Counted from the first letter of the stretch, positions 43,986 to 56,383 are shown. The stretch: DNA of 64,000 nucleotides from Branchiostoma lanceolatum (GCF_035083965.1 NC_089732.1:9014383-9078382); one strand, 5' to 3'. The notes: generated by a model not told the origin, from the sequence alone. Program-made: numbers and translations.

Positions 43986-46116
43986 TTGTAGTTTGAGTAC
44001 AACGTTTCAAGATCTCCAAGCAGATGTTGGGGTGAAAGATTATGATATTTTCTTAGTGATGGCCGGGTTTCTCTGACAATCCTTTACCCTATATACGTGG
44101 GTGAACAGTTGAGTAAAAGACTAAAGTTCTCGAGGGAAGTGAATAATGTCCTCATATATCGTGAGATTAATCATTACGGACAAAACTTGATGTGTACACG
44201 AATGTAGGCGGCGCTTCGACTAATGTGACATGAGCTCACCCCAGCACTTACAAATCGACCCTTGCTACGCCAACGCGTGTTTTGAAAAGCCTTACAATTT
44301 ATTCTAAATGTATGTGAAGATTTTCGGGCCGGCTTGGTCGAGTGTTCACTAGCTTTTAGTTTTATTTCTTGGATACTTTCGCATTTTTACCAGACGGGAG
44401 TATATACCCTATTGGAGCCTATTCTGCAGTACCGCTCCCGGCCGTATCATGAAAAGTGACAAAGGAGACCGTCAAATTATCAAATTTCGGTCTTTTCGGA
44501 ACGGGCAAATCACGAAAGACTCGCAAAGGGGTTTGAAGTTTTCAAGCTTATTTGACCTTGAACTTGAAACTGTGACCATGTAAAACCAAATATTACAATA
44601 TCAGAGACATTTCGCCACAAATGTAATGTGACATAGGGTCATGAATTACCAGTTTCCCTCCATTTTACCAATAGAAGTGGCCGAGTTTACATTTCCTGTA
44701 CAATTAAGCTTTGTAAAAGACTACCACATCCAAATCTCAATCCTGATTTTGAACAAGAAGACATTGAACAGTTGCAACGATATTTATGTCTGTTTGTCTA
44801 TAAATAGATCCGATTTCTTTTCAAAATACTGTAAGGACGTTGGATTACTTAACAGTGCAACGATGAATACTGTGGTTCATTATCATAATCTATTCATTTA
44901 GACATGGCTGATAGCTAAAACATGTACATGCGTCTGTTTTGTCGGGAATCACATTTCATATGTTATGTATGTTGTGCTTGATTATGTATTTGTGCCATCG
45001 AAATAGTTTATCAGGGTAGTCCAGTGGATTCTTGCTACTGGAATGCTGATGTTTCCCTGACGTTTCATTAACAAGACCACGAACAAAACTTTCAGTGTCA
45101 CAAAGGTTACAGATAGCCACTCGAGGTCTGAAATTTGACAGGTTTTGACTCTGCTTTTCCGTCTCTTTATTTTGCTATACCTGATTGAAACGGGACAGCT
45201 ATCAAGTGTAGTTAGCTCAGGGTGTCGTGCATACAGTAATCCTGACAAGATGGTTGCTGTTTTCTTGCGTCTCGAAGATCGGTGGCTTCTGCTACCTCTT
45301 CAGTGACGAATATGAATATAGAAAATAATAATTTAACTATCATCATACAGGAAGGTTTCATATTTGTTCCTTTCATGTATTTCTTTCTTATACTCTCCTC
45401 ACGAGGATGGTAGATTTAAAACATATTTCCTCAATTACGTAAACTACCCCATTGCAATCCTGTTGGCTTACATTACGTATGGACACACTTCGTAGCTGAC
45501 ACCCTAATATAACAACATACCCAAGAATCATTATGCCTTGGGACTGGAGTAGCTCTGTGTAAGTTTTCTGACTTTGGCAGTTTAGTTTGTGGGCTTGTTT
45601 ATAAAACATAAGTGCCAAACCTAGTGTTCCTGCAACCAAAGTCACTGAATTACCCTGATAAACTATTTCCAGGGCACAAGTACATCATGATGTACCACGT
45701 ATCACATATTCAATGCATTTCTCCGATCAACCAACTGCATGTCTTTGATACAAGCATATTACGTGGATAAATTATGATAATAACCACCATAGCATTCACC
45801 GTTGCAGCCCTAAGCAATTAATTACACTTTACAGCCTTTTGAAACGAATTTGTATCTATAGGTCGATAAACAGATATAAACACCATTGCATCTGTTCAAC
45901 GTCTTCCTTTTTCGCAAAATAGGATTTCAATGTGGATGTACTATCTTTTCAGAAAGTGTCCATTTACAGGAAATGTAGACTCGACCTATTCCAGTGGTAA
46001 AATGCGAAGGAAACGTATAATTTATTGCCTAATATCCCATTATATTTAGTGAATTGTTTTCAAAATCGCAAGTCTTTGTTTTATATGATCGCAATCTCGA
46101 GTTCGAGGTCAAATAA

Positions 46117-46916
46117 GACCCCGTTCACACTCATTTTTTTCAATCGCGATTGAAGTATAATCGCGATTGAATCGATCCGATCGCGATTGATTTTTTCAGT
46201 GTGAACGCTCCCAATCGCGATTGGAACGATCCAAAACGATCCAATCGCGATTGGATTGTAACTACCTCCGGAGGTAGTTTGATTGGATTAATCGCGATCG
46301 GATCCAATCCAATCCTATCAAATTTTGAGTGTGAACACAACTACGATTCATTCCTTCGCGATCGGCGGAGATTTCGGCTGGTTCCGGGGGTGGGAGGTCA
46401 TACATGCGGGTACGTGGGGTCATAGTTCGCATCGCGCGGGAAAACAAACCCAATCCGCACGTCAGATCGCTCTTTTATAACAACAACAACTTTTCATCGT
46501 CAACAATGCCCAAGAAGAAGAATAAAACTCCGTCAGTAACTTCAGCTGGTGGCAGATGGCGCGATGAGGAGACCAGGGTCCTCATCGCAATCTGGGGGAG
46601 AGAGGAGGTGCAGGCCAAACTGGGGAAATGTCACCGAAAGAGGGACATTTACCGCACCAAGTGACAATGTCTAGCGGAAAAATAGACACAAAACAAGGAC
46701 AACAAGGACAACAACAACATTTACCAGATGATCGCCGATAGCATGCTTCAATCGTGCTTCAATCGCGATCGGATCACGGCGTACTTTAATGTAAATTAAT
46801 CCACTTGGCGAAAAGCAGTGTGAACGCAAAAGTTTCTTTGCGTTCAATCGCGATCGGATCGAACAATCGCGATTATACTTCAATCGCGATTGAAAAAAAT
46901 GAGTGTGAACGGGGTC
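46117..46916. mobile_element. PIF/Harbinger-like 800-bp element nested in foldback arm D
   Basis: Perfect terminal inverted repeats of about 53 bp start GACCCCGTTCACACTCATTT. A 3-bp TAA duplication flanks the element (46114-46116 and 46917-46919), as is typical of PIF/Harbinger. Subterminal DNA is packed with AATCGCGATT-type palindromes. A plus-strand frame at 46506 encodes MPKKKNKTPSVTSAGGRW and then DEETRVLIAIWGREEVQAKL, matching the Myb/SANT-like (trihelix) domain of the second Harbinger protein. It ends after about 52 residues. No DDE transposase is present. Confidence 0.8.
46506..46664 (+). pseudogene. Harbinger Myb/SANT-like protein fragment
   Basis: A 53-codon frame inside the element holds only the first two helices of a Myb/SANT-like fold (WRDEETRVLIAIW...VQAKLGKC), the DNA-binding part of the accessory protein that partners Harbinger transposase. 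The third helix and the acidic C-terminus are missing, so the copy is a remnant or a deliberately short derivative. Confidence 0.6.
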
Positions 46917-47469
46917 TAAGCCTCAAACGTTCAAACCCCTTTGCGAGTCTTTCGCGATTTCCCCATTCCCGAAAAGACCAACATTTGACAACTTTTCTTG
47001 TCACGGCAGGGAGCGGTACTGCAGATTAGGCTCTAATAGGGTACATACTCCCGTCTGGTAAAAATGCGAAAATATCCAAGGCCTTACACTTAGAGCCGGT
47101 GGACACTCGACCAAACCGGCCCGAAAATTTCTACATACATTTAGAATGACCCGTAGGACTTTTCAAAACAAGCGTTGGCATAGCAAGGGTCGATTTTTAA
47201 GTGCTGGGGTGGAGCTCATGTCACATTGGTTGAAGCGCCGCCTATATCCATGTGCACATCACGTTTTGTCCGTTATGGTTAATTTTAGGATATATGTGAA
47301 CATTTTCGCTTCCCTTGGGAACTTTGGGCATTTACTCAACTGTTCACGCACTTCTATGGGGTAAGGGACTGTCAGAGAAGCCCGGCCGTCACTCAGAAAA
47401 TGTTATAATATTTCACCCCAACATCTGCTTGGAGACCTTGTACGATTTTCTAGGACAACCTTCTATTCC

Positions 47470-49290
47470 AACCAAGGCTCGTATCTCGCTAACGAAGCGT
47501 CGCTCATTCCCAGATTTAGCCATTCTGTGACTTGAGAAACGAGATGGGCTCTTATGGGGGATTCATTCAAGTTCTTTTTCTTGCTCTTGTTCTTGACATT
47601 GAAGCTCATCCCGACTACCTCATTTTTCACTAATCTATAGGAATGAATCCTTTTACTCCTGCATTTTTTTTGACACAAATACGTCCATAGAATATCTCCA
47701 GATTGGCCTGTACAAGTGGTTAAGTAAGGGGCTTTTTTGGCAATATTTCTGAGATTTCTGTTTCTACAAAGTCACCTATCCCTGAATAAAAGGTACCATT
47801 AACAGACTATAGCAGTATCATTTTCCTGTAACTCCTATTCAAATAGTTTAGTGCCCCGTTGAACTATTTTCAGTTGCACATTAGACGTTTTGAAGATGAA
47901 ATTCAAACTTTTGTAATAGATGATAAAATTCTACTCCTCCCTTCTATTCAAATCAAAATCTAACACACACCATGCTCTGTAAATTCTGCTTACTTTAAAA
48001 CTTTTTCCTTTCCCCAAAGTCAAGACATTTCTGCTGGTACCAAGTTTGGTTGAAATAAAGACAACAACATGCTCATTGGTCCAAACCTTTATTTTCATTG
48101 TACATGAAGTCAAATGTAAGCATGTCCTCCCTTAATAGAATAATCTACAAAACAGCTGAAGGGAACTGTTGTAATCACTCATCTATAATTAACAAAAGTG
48201 TGGAGTAGTCTCATGACATAAACCTAAAAAGACAGTCATTTCTGTCACAAAAACTGCAGTGGCTGGAGGATCAATTCAAGTATATATTCTCTACTCTGGT
48301 CAAATAATGTTCTCCCTTCAATTTCTACTGCAATGTATCACAATAGTCCTAAACAAAATAACCATTAATGATATCAATATATTCATGGGAAGAATGATAT
48401 TGAAAAGACTGAAATCATCACCTACCAAAGATGCTGTGCAAACCAATGAGACCCCTACAGTCATAAACATCATAACAACATGTTTATACCTGTTACTGGT
48501 ATGTAGTGTAAATCATACTAAATGTGACATATTTTCTGTTATATGAATTTTGGTGAAAACATGAGGGAAAACATTTATCAAGTTTACCAAGTTGCCCCTC
48601 TAATTAAGTCTTTAAGATCTATCGATTCAAACAACAAACTTTAGTTTGTTCCCTTTCAGTGGTTTTCTAATATCAAGTACACAGTATCTTATGCCGGCAA
48701 AATTACATGAACTACATATAGAATCTGGCAGGCATATCAACCTGTACCTCTCTAAAAGATAGAACATTCTGTGATCACTTATATGATGAAAACAAGATGC
48801 TTGACTCAGTACTTTATATGAAAATGAGCGCCAATACAGTAGCTGTTTCAGACAAAGCAATAAGACAAGAGATGTAAGAAAATGTCAAAGCAAGACACTT
48901 TCACACACCTGATGTCATGCACGAATTAACATATAGTGGACAAAGTATGCAGTTATATTTCCATCTGTTTAAAAAAGAGAAAAGAAACTAGTACTAAGTG
49001 ATTAACAATAGATAGACAATAATATACAGTGTTTGGATACATATACTTTTTGTATTTAGCATTAGAATGTAGCATTTTAGTGTTCCATACCATATATTTT
49101 ACATCCTTTAGACCATGTGTGGTCATATGTGTATTTAGTCCATCCAGGGCATGAATGTGCAATAAAGATTATCATCTATCTATTACATACATATCAAAGA
49201 CTGTCCATTCTAAAAATGAAGTACATAGGATCATAGCATACATGGATATCTCTTCACTTCAGATTCATTTTGTTTCACCAAGACTGTGAT
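47470..49290 (-). other. Non-coding; probable 3' UTR of a minus-strand gene
   Basis: AT-rich sequence without protein-like frames. TTTATT at about 48089 (AATAAA on the minus strand) may be the poly(A) signal for the exon candidates at 49384-49879. Confidence 0.35.
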
Positions 49291-49383
49291 GGTCAAATTT
49301 GCCACCGCGAAGACAGTTTTTCATCACAATCTGCTAGCCTCACAAAATAGAAAAACACATTACTTGTCTAATGTCGACATGTA

Positions 49384-49879
49384 CTATATGTCAGGATTGA
49401 GGAAGACACACTGGCCCCTGGAGTCCCATACGAGCAGATTGAAATTTCTGCGACAGTCCCCCAGCAGCAGGAAGCCAGCCCTGGTCAGAAGGGTTCACCT
49501 GGACTCTAGTGGACTGGATAAGTTTGGCGACCACCAGTCCAAACGCATGCATGGGCAGAGTAATCTATGGTCACTGCTCAGCAATTATAGAAATAGATTA
49601 TACACTCCACTGCCATATAAAGTCAGGGCAAATGCATTTCATTTCGCAAGAAACATAACTTTACATCTACCCATTGATAGTTAACCAACCTTTGGTCACC
49701 ACAACCAAGTTGGCTCTCTTTTACAGAATAAGGTAACGGTCTCCGTTTCCTAGGCCTGTAACCTCCTTGCCATTTCCAACCTCTGTTTCGAGAGCAGCAG
49801 CATCTTTATGATATCCTTAACGGTCAAGTGGTCATGCTTCCAGGCAAAGGTTACGGCAAAGTTCATCAGGTCAACTGAT
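49384..49879 (-). CDS. Two unrecognised minus-strand exon candidates
   Basis: Upstream candidate 49879-49750 follows an acceptor GTTTACAG. It reads SVDLMNFAVTFAWKHDHL and then TVKDIIKMLLLSKQRLEMAR before a TAG, a helical, Leu/Lys-rich C-terminus. Downstream candidate 49480-49384 follows acceptor CTGACCAG. It reads AGFLLLGDCRRNFNLLVWDS and RGQCVFLNPDI before TAG. Both would be entered from a phase-2 donor, so they could be alternative last exons, or the first could splice into the second from a donor near its end. I do not recognise either, and no upstream exon was identified. Confidence 0.35.
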
Positions 49880-50831
49880 CTGTAAACTTTGAACCCATTA
49901 GTAAGTGCCTGGTAATCGAAATTGCTTCGCGGTATGTCAGTTATCTATATCATACCAACGTGTCAGTGAGGCTCCCTAGCGAGATATTTCATTTTCGCCG
50001 CTACTTGGTGCGGGGTTGCCTGCAATGATATTTCTGGCCGTTGGGCGGGGTTTTTGAGCCGTGCGTGAAGGCTGTATATACTATATACCTGTACTATTTA
50101 CTGTGCGTATAGACCAGACCCATTTCTTCTACTAAAGCTTTACCAATGGGGAAACTACTGCAGCGAAACTGGTTCAGTGTAACGGACGAAGTCTTGATAA
50201 ATATTCCAAACGATTGATAATGAGGATTGATTGATCAATCGGTTAATAGACTTTGTGAATATATAGCGGCTGAGGACAGAGGCTAGTCATTTGTAGATAC
50301 ATGATGTACATGCTGCAATACTTCATCCAGCAGTCAAAAGTCTCTTTTGAACCGCGCCGTTTAGCCGCATATGCATGTAGAACATGGCTTGTTGATGATT
50401 AAATGTAACGGCATGGAGTCAAGCCATGGTATTAAACGGCATTCTTTAGAGTGAAACCGGTTGGTTTACTAATTAAATATTCTTGATAAACTGACGACCG
50501 TCTGCACAACGTCGCACGACATTTCAGCTCAGATTGTCCAAGTTTAAGAATACACAAATAACACACAGACGTAATTCTTTTAAATTTGATAAATACCTTT
50601 TCATACATATTGTTTCCTCCTAAATCCTTATATACTCTATATTCCGCACTGAGTCATTACATAGGCTTCAAGGCGATGTAAAGTTGTTGAACTTTTTTTC
50701 ATCAACTTTCAGCAAGGCAATAGCGACGTTTATCAGTGAGTTCTTGGAACATACGAACTTAGTCATGTGCTGTGACCTGATATTTTATAACGTAGAATTA
50801 AAGAAGAGTGCTTAGTCCATTCCTGGGTTTT

Positions 50832-50931
50832 NNNNNNNNNNNNNNNNNNNNNNNNNNNNNNNNNNNNNNNNNNNNNNNNNNNNNNNNNNNNNNNNNNNNN
50901 NNNNNNNNNNNNNNNNNNNNNNNNNNNNNNN
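50832..50931. other. Assembly gap (100 N)
   Basis: Exactly 100 N, the usual placeholder for a gap of unknown size. It lies about 130 bp downstream of the second FABP gene's exon 2 on the minus strand and may hide its missing exons. Confidence 0.99.
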
Positions 50932-51061
50932 TACGTGACGCCATAACTTTCTATATCATTGGCGCCATGTTGGTGGCCGGTATAGATCCAAGATGGCGAC
51001 CGGTTATTCAGAACATACACACAATAACTCTAAAATGATCCCTACGTCACATGGAAGTCAC

Positions 51062-54000
51062 CTTCTTTTTCCCGCCAAGATGCTCCTCATCGAACTCCTC
51101 TCCTAATTGGAAGCTGCTCACTGCCTTCTGGCCACCTGTCGTACCTGTCCACGTGATGACGTCACCTTCTTGCGTCACTTCCGCCGCAGTTGTTACGTCC
51201 AGCGCACCTTCGACGTTTTCTTCTGGTATTCCTTCAGACGGAACAAAATAAGATAGTTTTTGTGCATTTCTTGTTCTAATTCTGTCTATGCGGGACCAAC
51301 TTTGGACGCAGGCCAAGCCAACCTTCCCATCCTGCCAGTTTCCAGTTACACCATCTTTTGTCTCACAACCTGTCACTCTACAATAATCGAATAACTACAG
51401 ATACACACCAGCACAAACAAACACACAGACCGAAAACAATACCTCCGTTTCCGGAGGTAATGATAAATTCCAACCAGTCTATCGTCCAGAATGACGTTGG
51501 CTTTATCGGTTCAAACAGGATCTGGCATTCAAGCCCTGACACACACAATGGCACGCCAGGCTCTGCCATTATCAACATGTCAGCGAATGTTTGTACACCT
51601 TTGCAAGCTCAAACAGATAACCATCTAACATTCGGGGGCGCCAAAAAATTGCGGAAATCTGTCCGAAAGGAAATCACTTCATGAAGAAAAGAATCCTGGG
51701 GGACAATTAATGATATTTTTTGCAAACTATACTCTGCAAGAAAATGTTGAAGGCTGAGATCACGTTACCTTCTTCTGACTGACCCCGCTATCTAACAACC
51801 GTTCAACTTGACCTGACTGAAACTTGACAGAAAGAGGGCCAGTCTTGAAAAGGTTACAACAATCATGCCCTTCTAGTCTCTACCAGACTAACTACGCCAG
51901 GGTTTCACTTGCAGGCTCCAAGGGCAAAATGTGATCTTCACTGTGGACTGACTCTAGTGGCTAATCATTCCTTTTTCTGCCGAATTCTACGATTCATACG
52001 CCCGTAAGAGGGCCTGGTGGAGGCTAATGCCCTTTAACCTTAGCTTGGAGAGTGTTACAAACAACAAAGAACTTTTGCGATTATCCTGTCAAATCAAGCG
52101 ATGTCATATTGTAGGCTGATTTAGTCGTGAACTCTGTAACAGTTATAAATGCCTCTGTCAATTTTTGTTTGTTCAACGACTGAATTATTCGATTAACAAC
52201 GTGTATCCACTTGGATACGTTGCGAACTTTGCTCGGTGGAGAATAAAAGTGTCACAAAAAAAGGTCCAATAAAGTTGAAAGTTGAACAAGAAAGTCAACA
52301 TTGCGGACATTGGAACAATACAAAAATAAAACTCTGAGGAAAAATACATGTCTTTAGCTATCGATATGTGGAAAAAATGCACGTGTACGCTACAAGAACT
52401 GGCGACGCAAAAACAAATTCATCGACTTTTAACATACTAACCAACTGCCTTTTCGGGTTGTTCTTCTCATGGTAGCGAGAAAAACAACTTTTCTGTCCAC
52501 AAGACCACCATTAGGAGAAGGTTATAGGAATTGATGATTGAAGGTGCTACATCAAATAAGGCCGTTTTTCCATGGAGCACTTTCAGAAGGTGTACGTGTG
52601 CAAGGCGAAAATAAAGACCTCACAAGTTGGAGGACTTGTCACGTTGAACGTGAATGAAACATGTTTACCAAGGTAAAGAGTAGACTGACAGGCATGACAG
52701 GGGACTTATCCATAGAAGTGACCATGCATGGATGACTGTGTCCATAGGGAGCCTGCATGAAACATATTGATGCACAATGACATGATTCAAAACTTCTCAA
52801 GTGTTGTGACTACAACAGTAGTACAGTCTTCGTCTGCACGAGAACTCATTTTCAGTTTTCTCCTTTTCTTCTTTCCTTCCTCATTTTGTTTCTCTCTTCC
52901 CTCTTTCTTTCTTTTGTTAGTTCTTTCTGTTACTGATTTCGTGTTGTTTTCTCACACAGCTAGCCGACTGGAAACGCTAACCAAACGGCAGCCACAAGAG
53001 CACACAAAAAATAACACTCAGAAAACGGTACCAGAACGCCACAATACCTTCAGGGCTCCACCTACGAGTAAGTTCACCTGTACAGCAACGACAACGTGAC
53101 CCTCTTGCCGTCGCCATGGAAATCGCGCGGGTATAGAAATCGATCCCGCACACACGAACTGCTTTCCGAGAAACCACCGCTCATGGTGGGCTCGCAACCC
53201 CAAAACAAATCATACAATATAGATCAATATACTGTACCTTAGCCTTTGATTTTTCAGCGTTTGCCCCTTTGATATATATGCTGACTCTTGCAGATAACAC
53301 TCACCCACCCAGGTAGCTAAAATTATGGCTGGGTCATTTTAGTGCCCCTTATTTAATGTTTCATTATGTTTGTCTTTGAAGGACGAGCTGTGCTTATACG
53401 GCGTTAGTGCTTCGTTTCATTTTCAGACAGACTGAATCCGCAAAGTGCTTTGGATTCTCCAGCCGCCTTTTCACCAAGGCAACGTTAATCTCATAAATAC
53501 GAGACCTTTATCATGAAATGACACAAGTTCACGGATCACGACCTTGACTTTTGTCTCTCGTCGCACGACAGTTGCTTGAAAATTAACCTTCAAATCGTTC
53601 ACTTGTTCATTTGTTTCCATTATTTATTCCTTTTTCGTCTTTCGTTTTTGCCATTTTGTTGTGTTTAAGCATTGATTTTTTCTTTCGAATGTTTACCAAT
53701 TTGCTTCTTTATATTTCTTCGAAATCTATAGAGATGCGTGTACGTATGTGCTGTGACTGGCATCAAAATAACTTGTTGTCACACATAAATGTTATTCTGA
53801 TTGTTCCACACACTACGAGAAGTTAATGTCATAGTATGTTTATACAGGACAATGCGAGCAGAAGTTAGGTTATTTTAAACGGAAGAAACAGTCCATGCAA
53901 ATACATTTTTACTTCCTTTTGTAAGTATTTGAAGTTTATTTCCGTCGTATCTTTGCGTTTGAAATAATGAGTCCCGTATGTAAATCTGTTAATCACTGAA

Positions 54001-54635
54001 CGACACGAACGTTGTGCTAGCGCAGCCTATGCAGTTTTACATCTTAGCTCAAGCATTTCAAACATTGGATAATGAATAACTTGCCACTTTTATTGGTCAA
54101 CTTCAGTGCAGTCCATCTGGTGCATTGTACATGTTTGCTAACACTGTTCCTCTTCGCAACATTAACTAGCAAACAAAGATGCACAGAAACGCACACTGCT
54201 CTATGGGCCGTAACACTACTCTTCTAAAAAAAACTAGTCGAAATCGCTATAAAACACGAAATGTAGGGCCTTACTCTTACTGTTAGGAAAATGACGAAGT
54301 TGAACACCAAGTTGCCCAAAACTGATATAGTATAGAAATTGCCGTCGTTAAGCTGTCAGTCTTGTCTTTAAGAGAGCAAGCCAAAACTTGAGCGAGTTTA
54401 AGAACCAGCTTAACATATCATATTCAACACCGACTCGCGAGGGTATCTTACAACACACAGGTTGTTGAGAAACAACGTTAACATAATTACACTGACTAGT
54501 TGGACCAGAAAATATACGTCCTTCGAGCAAAGACTACCCCCTCCACCACTCACCTATTTTCCTGAGGAACTGGCGGTAGTTTTCGTGTCTCTTCAGCCGC
54601 CAGTTACCGTTGAACTCCGCTAGATCAAACGGCAT
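51062..54635 (-). CDS. Second intracellular lipid-binding protein (FABP family), exons 1-2 only
   Basis: Exon 1 (54635-54554) is 82 bp, ATG plus 27 codons and one base, exactly the length and phase of exon 1 in the FABP at 17150. It reads MPFDLAEFNGNWRLKRHENY. Exon 2 (51231-51062) follows acceptor TCTGAAG and reads GIPEENVEGALDVTTAAEVT then EGDVITWTGTT and AVSSFQLGEEFDEEHLGGKK. F..GEEFDE is a hallmark of the family's second exon. It ends in phase 0 before GTGACT. Exons 3 and 4 should follow at lower coordinates; I did not find them, and a 100-N gap lies there. The two FABP genes are ~33 kb apart in opposite orientation and clearly diverged. Cytosolic carriage of fatty acids or retinoids is the family role. 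Confidence 0.8.
52960..53067 (+). CDS. Orphan exon with strong splice sites
   Basis: A long pyrimidine tract ends at CTCACACAG (acceptor). The exon runs 108 bp and stops at ACGA/GTAAGT, a consensus donor. The frame that fits (2 + 35 codons + 1) reads SRLETLTKRQPQEHTKN and NTQKTVPERHNTFRAPPT. It is a symmetric phase 1-1 exon, polar and probably disordered. It lies on the plus strand within intron 1 of the minus-strand FABP. No neighbouring exon was found. Confidence 0.4.
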
Positions 54636-54654
54636 GGCTTCGATGTTCCCTTAC

Positions 54655-54725
54655 CTGTCCGTCTCACCTGTCGAACACACCTGGTAGACAGGCACCTTAA
54701 GGTAGCAGGTGCAACAGAACCCAGC
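54655..54725 (-). promoter_or_regulatory. E-box cluster upstream of the second FABP start
   Basis: Within about 20-90 bp upstream of the ATG (minus strand), three CACCTG/CAGGTG hexamers occur (about 54667, 54680 and 54707), with ACCTTAAGGT between two of them. CACCTG is the site of Snail/Zeb and some bHLH factors. The promoter role is inferred from position only. Confidence 0.35.
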
Positions 54726-55549
54726 GCTTATCTTGACAAGTCCGGCGTAGGCCTGTAGGTTACATCTGAACTTTGAACCGTTACGTACGTTGTTTGTTTT
54801 AGGATCCGGTGACATTTGTCGTGCACTGCGGGTTCACTACAGCAAAATGGGGTCAGTCGTGGAATAGTTGTGGATGTGTTGTACGATTTGGTGTAAAATT
54901 TTGTGAGGGAAAGTAACAAACAGTTACCGTAAATCACTAAATTCTTGTCGACGGTTGGCAAAACGTATGACGAATTTCACCACGCCTCTATTTGTACTAT
55001 GTGTGAATCTCATAATGTGGCGGCGCCTCGGAAATCCCGTATAGGTGACGTTAAACGGTGGGTGAACTTCAAACAAATATTATAAAGGTCCCCCGAACGT
55101 TGTGCATTCATGATGAAATATGTAAATCAGGAACCATCAGTATAACCAATAGGCCAACATTTAGTTTACAAGGAAAGGCAACCTATGAAAATGTTGTATT
55201 TGAACTTCTTCTAAAAGTGGAATTGGCCATATATAACAAAAAATCTTTATCCAAAAGTTAATTTTCAATATATAAATTAATGTCTTTTGTAAAAGCTAAT
55301 TTCCCAAGGTCAATCTAATGTCGAGTTCTATATAAGTAATGTTACCAAGACTCTGGACGTACTGTAACAGTAAGAGTCAGTTAAAGTCTTCATGTATAGA
55401 TAGCTATGTCCTATGACTTCATTTGCTAAGATAGTTTAAGACGATCTAAGCTAATATTAAATACTAGTAGTTGGATGAACAAATAGATAAAACTTTCCTA
55501 AGTCATCAGGCAAGTAAACGACAGACACCACTCTTTCAAGTCATTGCTG

Positions 55550-55560
55550 TAATTTATTGA
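55550..55560 (-). terminator. Poly(A) signal for the minus-strand gene ending at 59047
   Basis: TTTATT on the plus strand near 55553 gives CAATAAATT on the minus strand. If used, the 3' UTR of the gene is about 3.5 kb. Confidence 0.4.
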
Positions 55561-55978
55561 ATGTACAGGGTTTTGGTATTTGAAACAAACATACATACAT
55601 ACATGTATGTAATAAACAATAACTAGTAATAAATCTCTCGATAAAACCAGAGTAAAACACCTAAAAACACATAATTTTGGTTTTAGATAAGACATACTTA
55701 TATGAAATTATGATAATTGATTATATACACACACAAAAGTATATACCATTTTCACATTTATGTTTAGGTACATCCATTTCTTAGAGACAATTTACAGAAC
55801 TGATCGGTGTTGTTTTCAGAAAAAAATTAGTATGTGTGACTCTAAAACTAATAAAAATGTCGTTAATATAATGAACACAAGGCTGCACTCAAACAAGGCG
55901 GCACATACCCACACCAATCTTGTTACCATGACGACATGGGAGGGGGGCGATGCAACTGGTCATTTCTCACAATACACC

Positions 55979-56383
55979 TCTCTCACGCGGCGGACATGAT
56001 AGAATGAAGACGAGGCCAATGAGGCAAAGAAGCAAAAATAATGTACAGATATAGTTTTCCTCCTAAAATACATTAAGTTTTAAAATATGATATCCAAGTA
56101 TCAATATCACAACTAATATAATGCACAAAAAAGATGCAGCAATTTAGAGCTTCGTTGGCCGATCCCATAGTCTCCGCCCTCCTGTCAAAACGTACAAATG
56201 TAAAATAAAAACATAGAAATGCAAATATTTGACGGTCATGCAGCCACTTCCTCATTGGTCGATTGTCTTATTATCAGGTAATCATTGGCTAAACTGGTAA
56301 TTGTGATTGACAGTTAGGATCGGTCTAATGTTTGCCACAAGGGCCTCGTTTTCATTCTATCATGTCCGCCGCGTGAGAAAGGT
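55979..56383. mobile_element. ~400-bp MITE-like element with 38-bp inverted repeats
   Basis: Left end CTCTCACGCGGCGGACATGA continues TAGAATGAAGACGAGGCC. The right end is its reverse complement with about one mismatch. The interior is AT-rich with no frame of note. It lies in the probable 3' UTR of the minus-strand gene. Confidence 0.7.

Larger units (their letters stand above)
43990..47460. repeat. Foldback unit 2: inverted arms C and D, with a nested element
   Basis: Arm C (43990 to about 45235) repeats arm A's order in the same orientation. Arm D (about 45250-47460) is its reverse complement, split by the 800-bp element at 46117-46916. Outer ends carry CCAAGCAGATGTTGGG-type and CCCAACATCTGCTTGG-type words. 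Together with unit 1 this gives an A(-)B(+)C(-)D(+) arrangement of about 5.6 kb. Confidence 0.75.

Noticed and set aside
43258-44581. Short frames such as SMSNKLQNTKPLCESF in the foldback arms
   Set aside because: Present in several arms only as non-conserved open stretches; no splice sites or protein features.
47463-47678. Minus-strand frame containing VSQVTEWLNLGMSDASLARY
   Set aside because: Looks somewhat protein-like but has no splice context or recognised domain; insufficient support.
50763-51038. Two open frames crossing the N gap
   Set aside because: They depend on translating N as open sequence.
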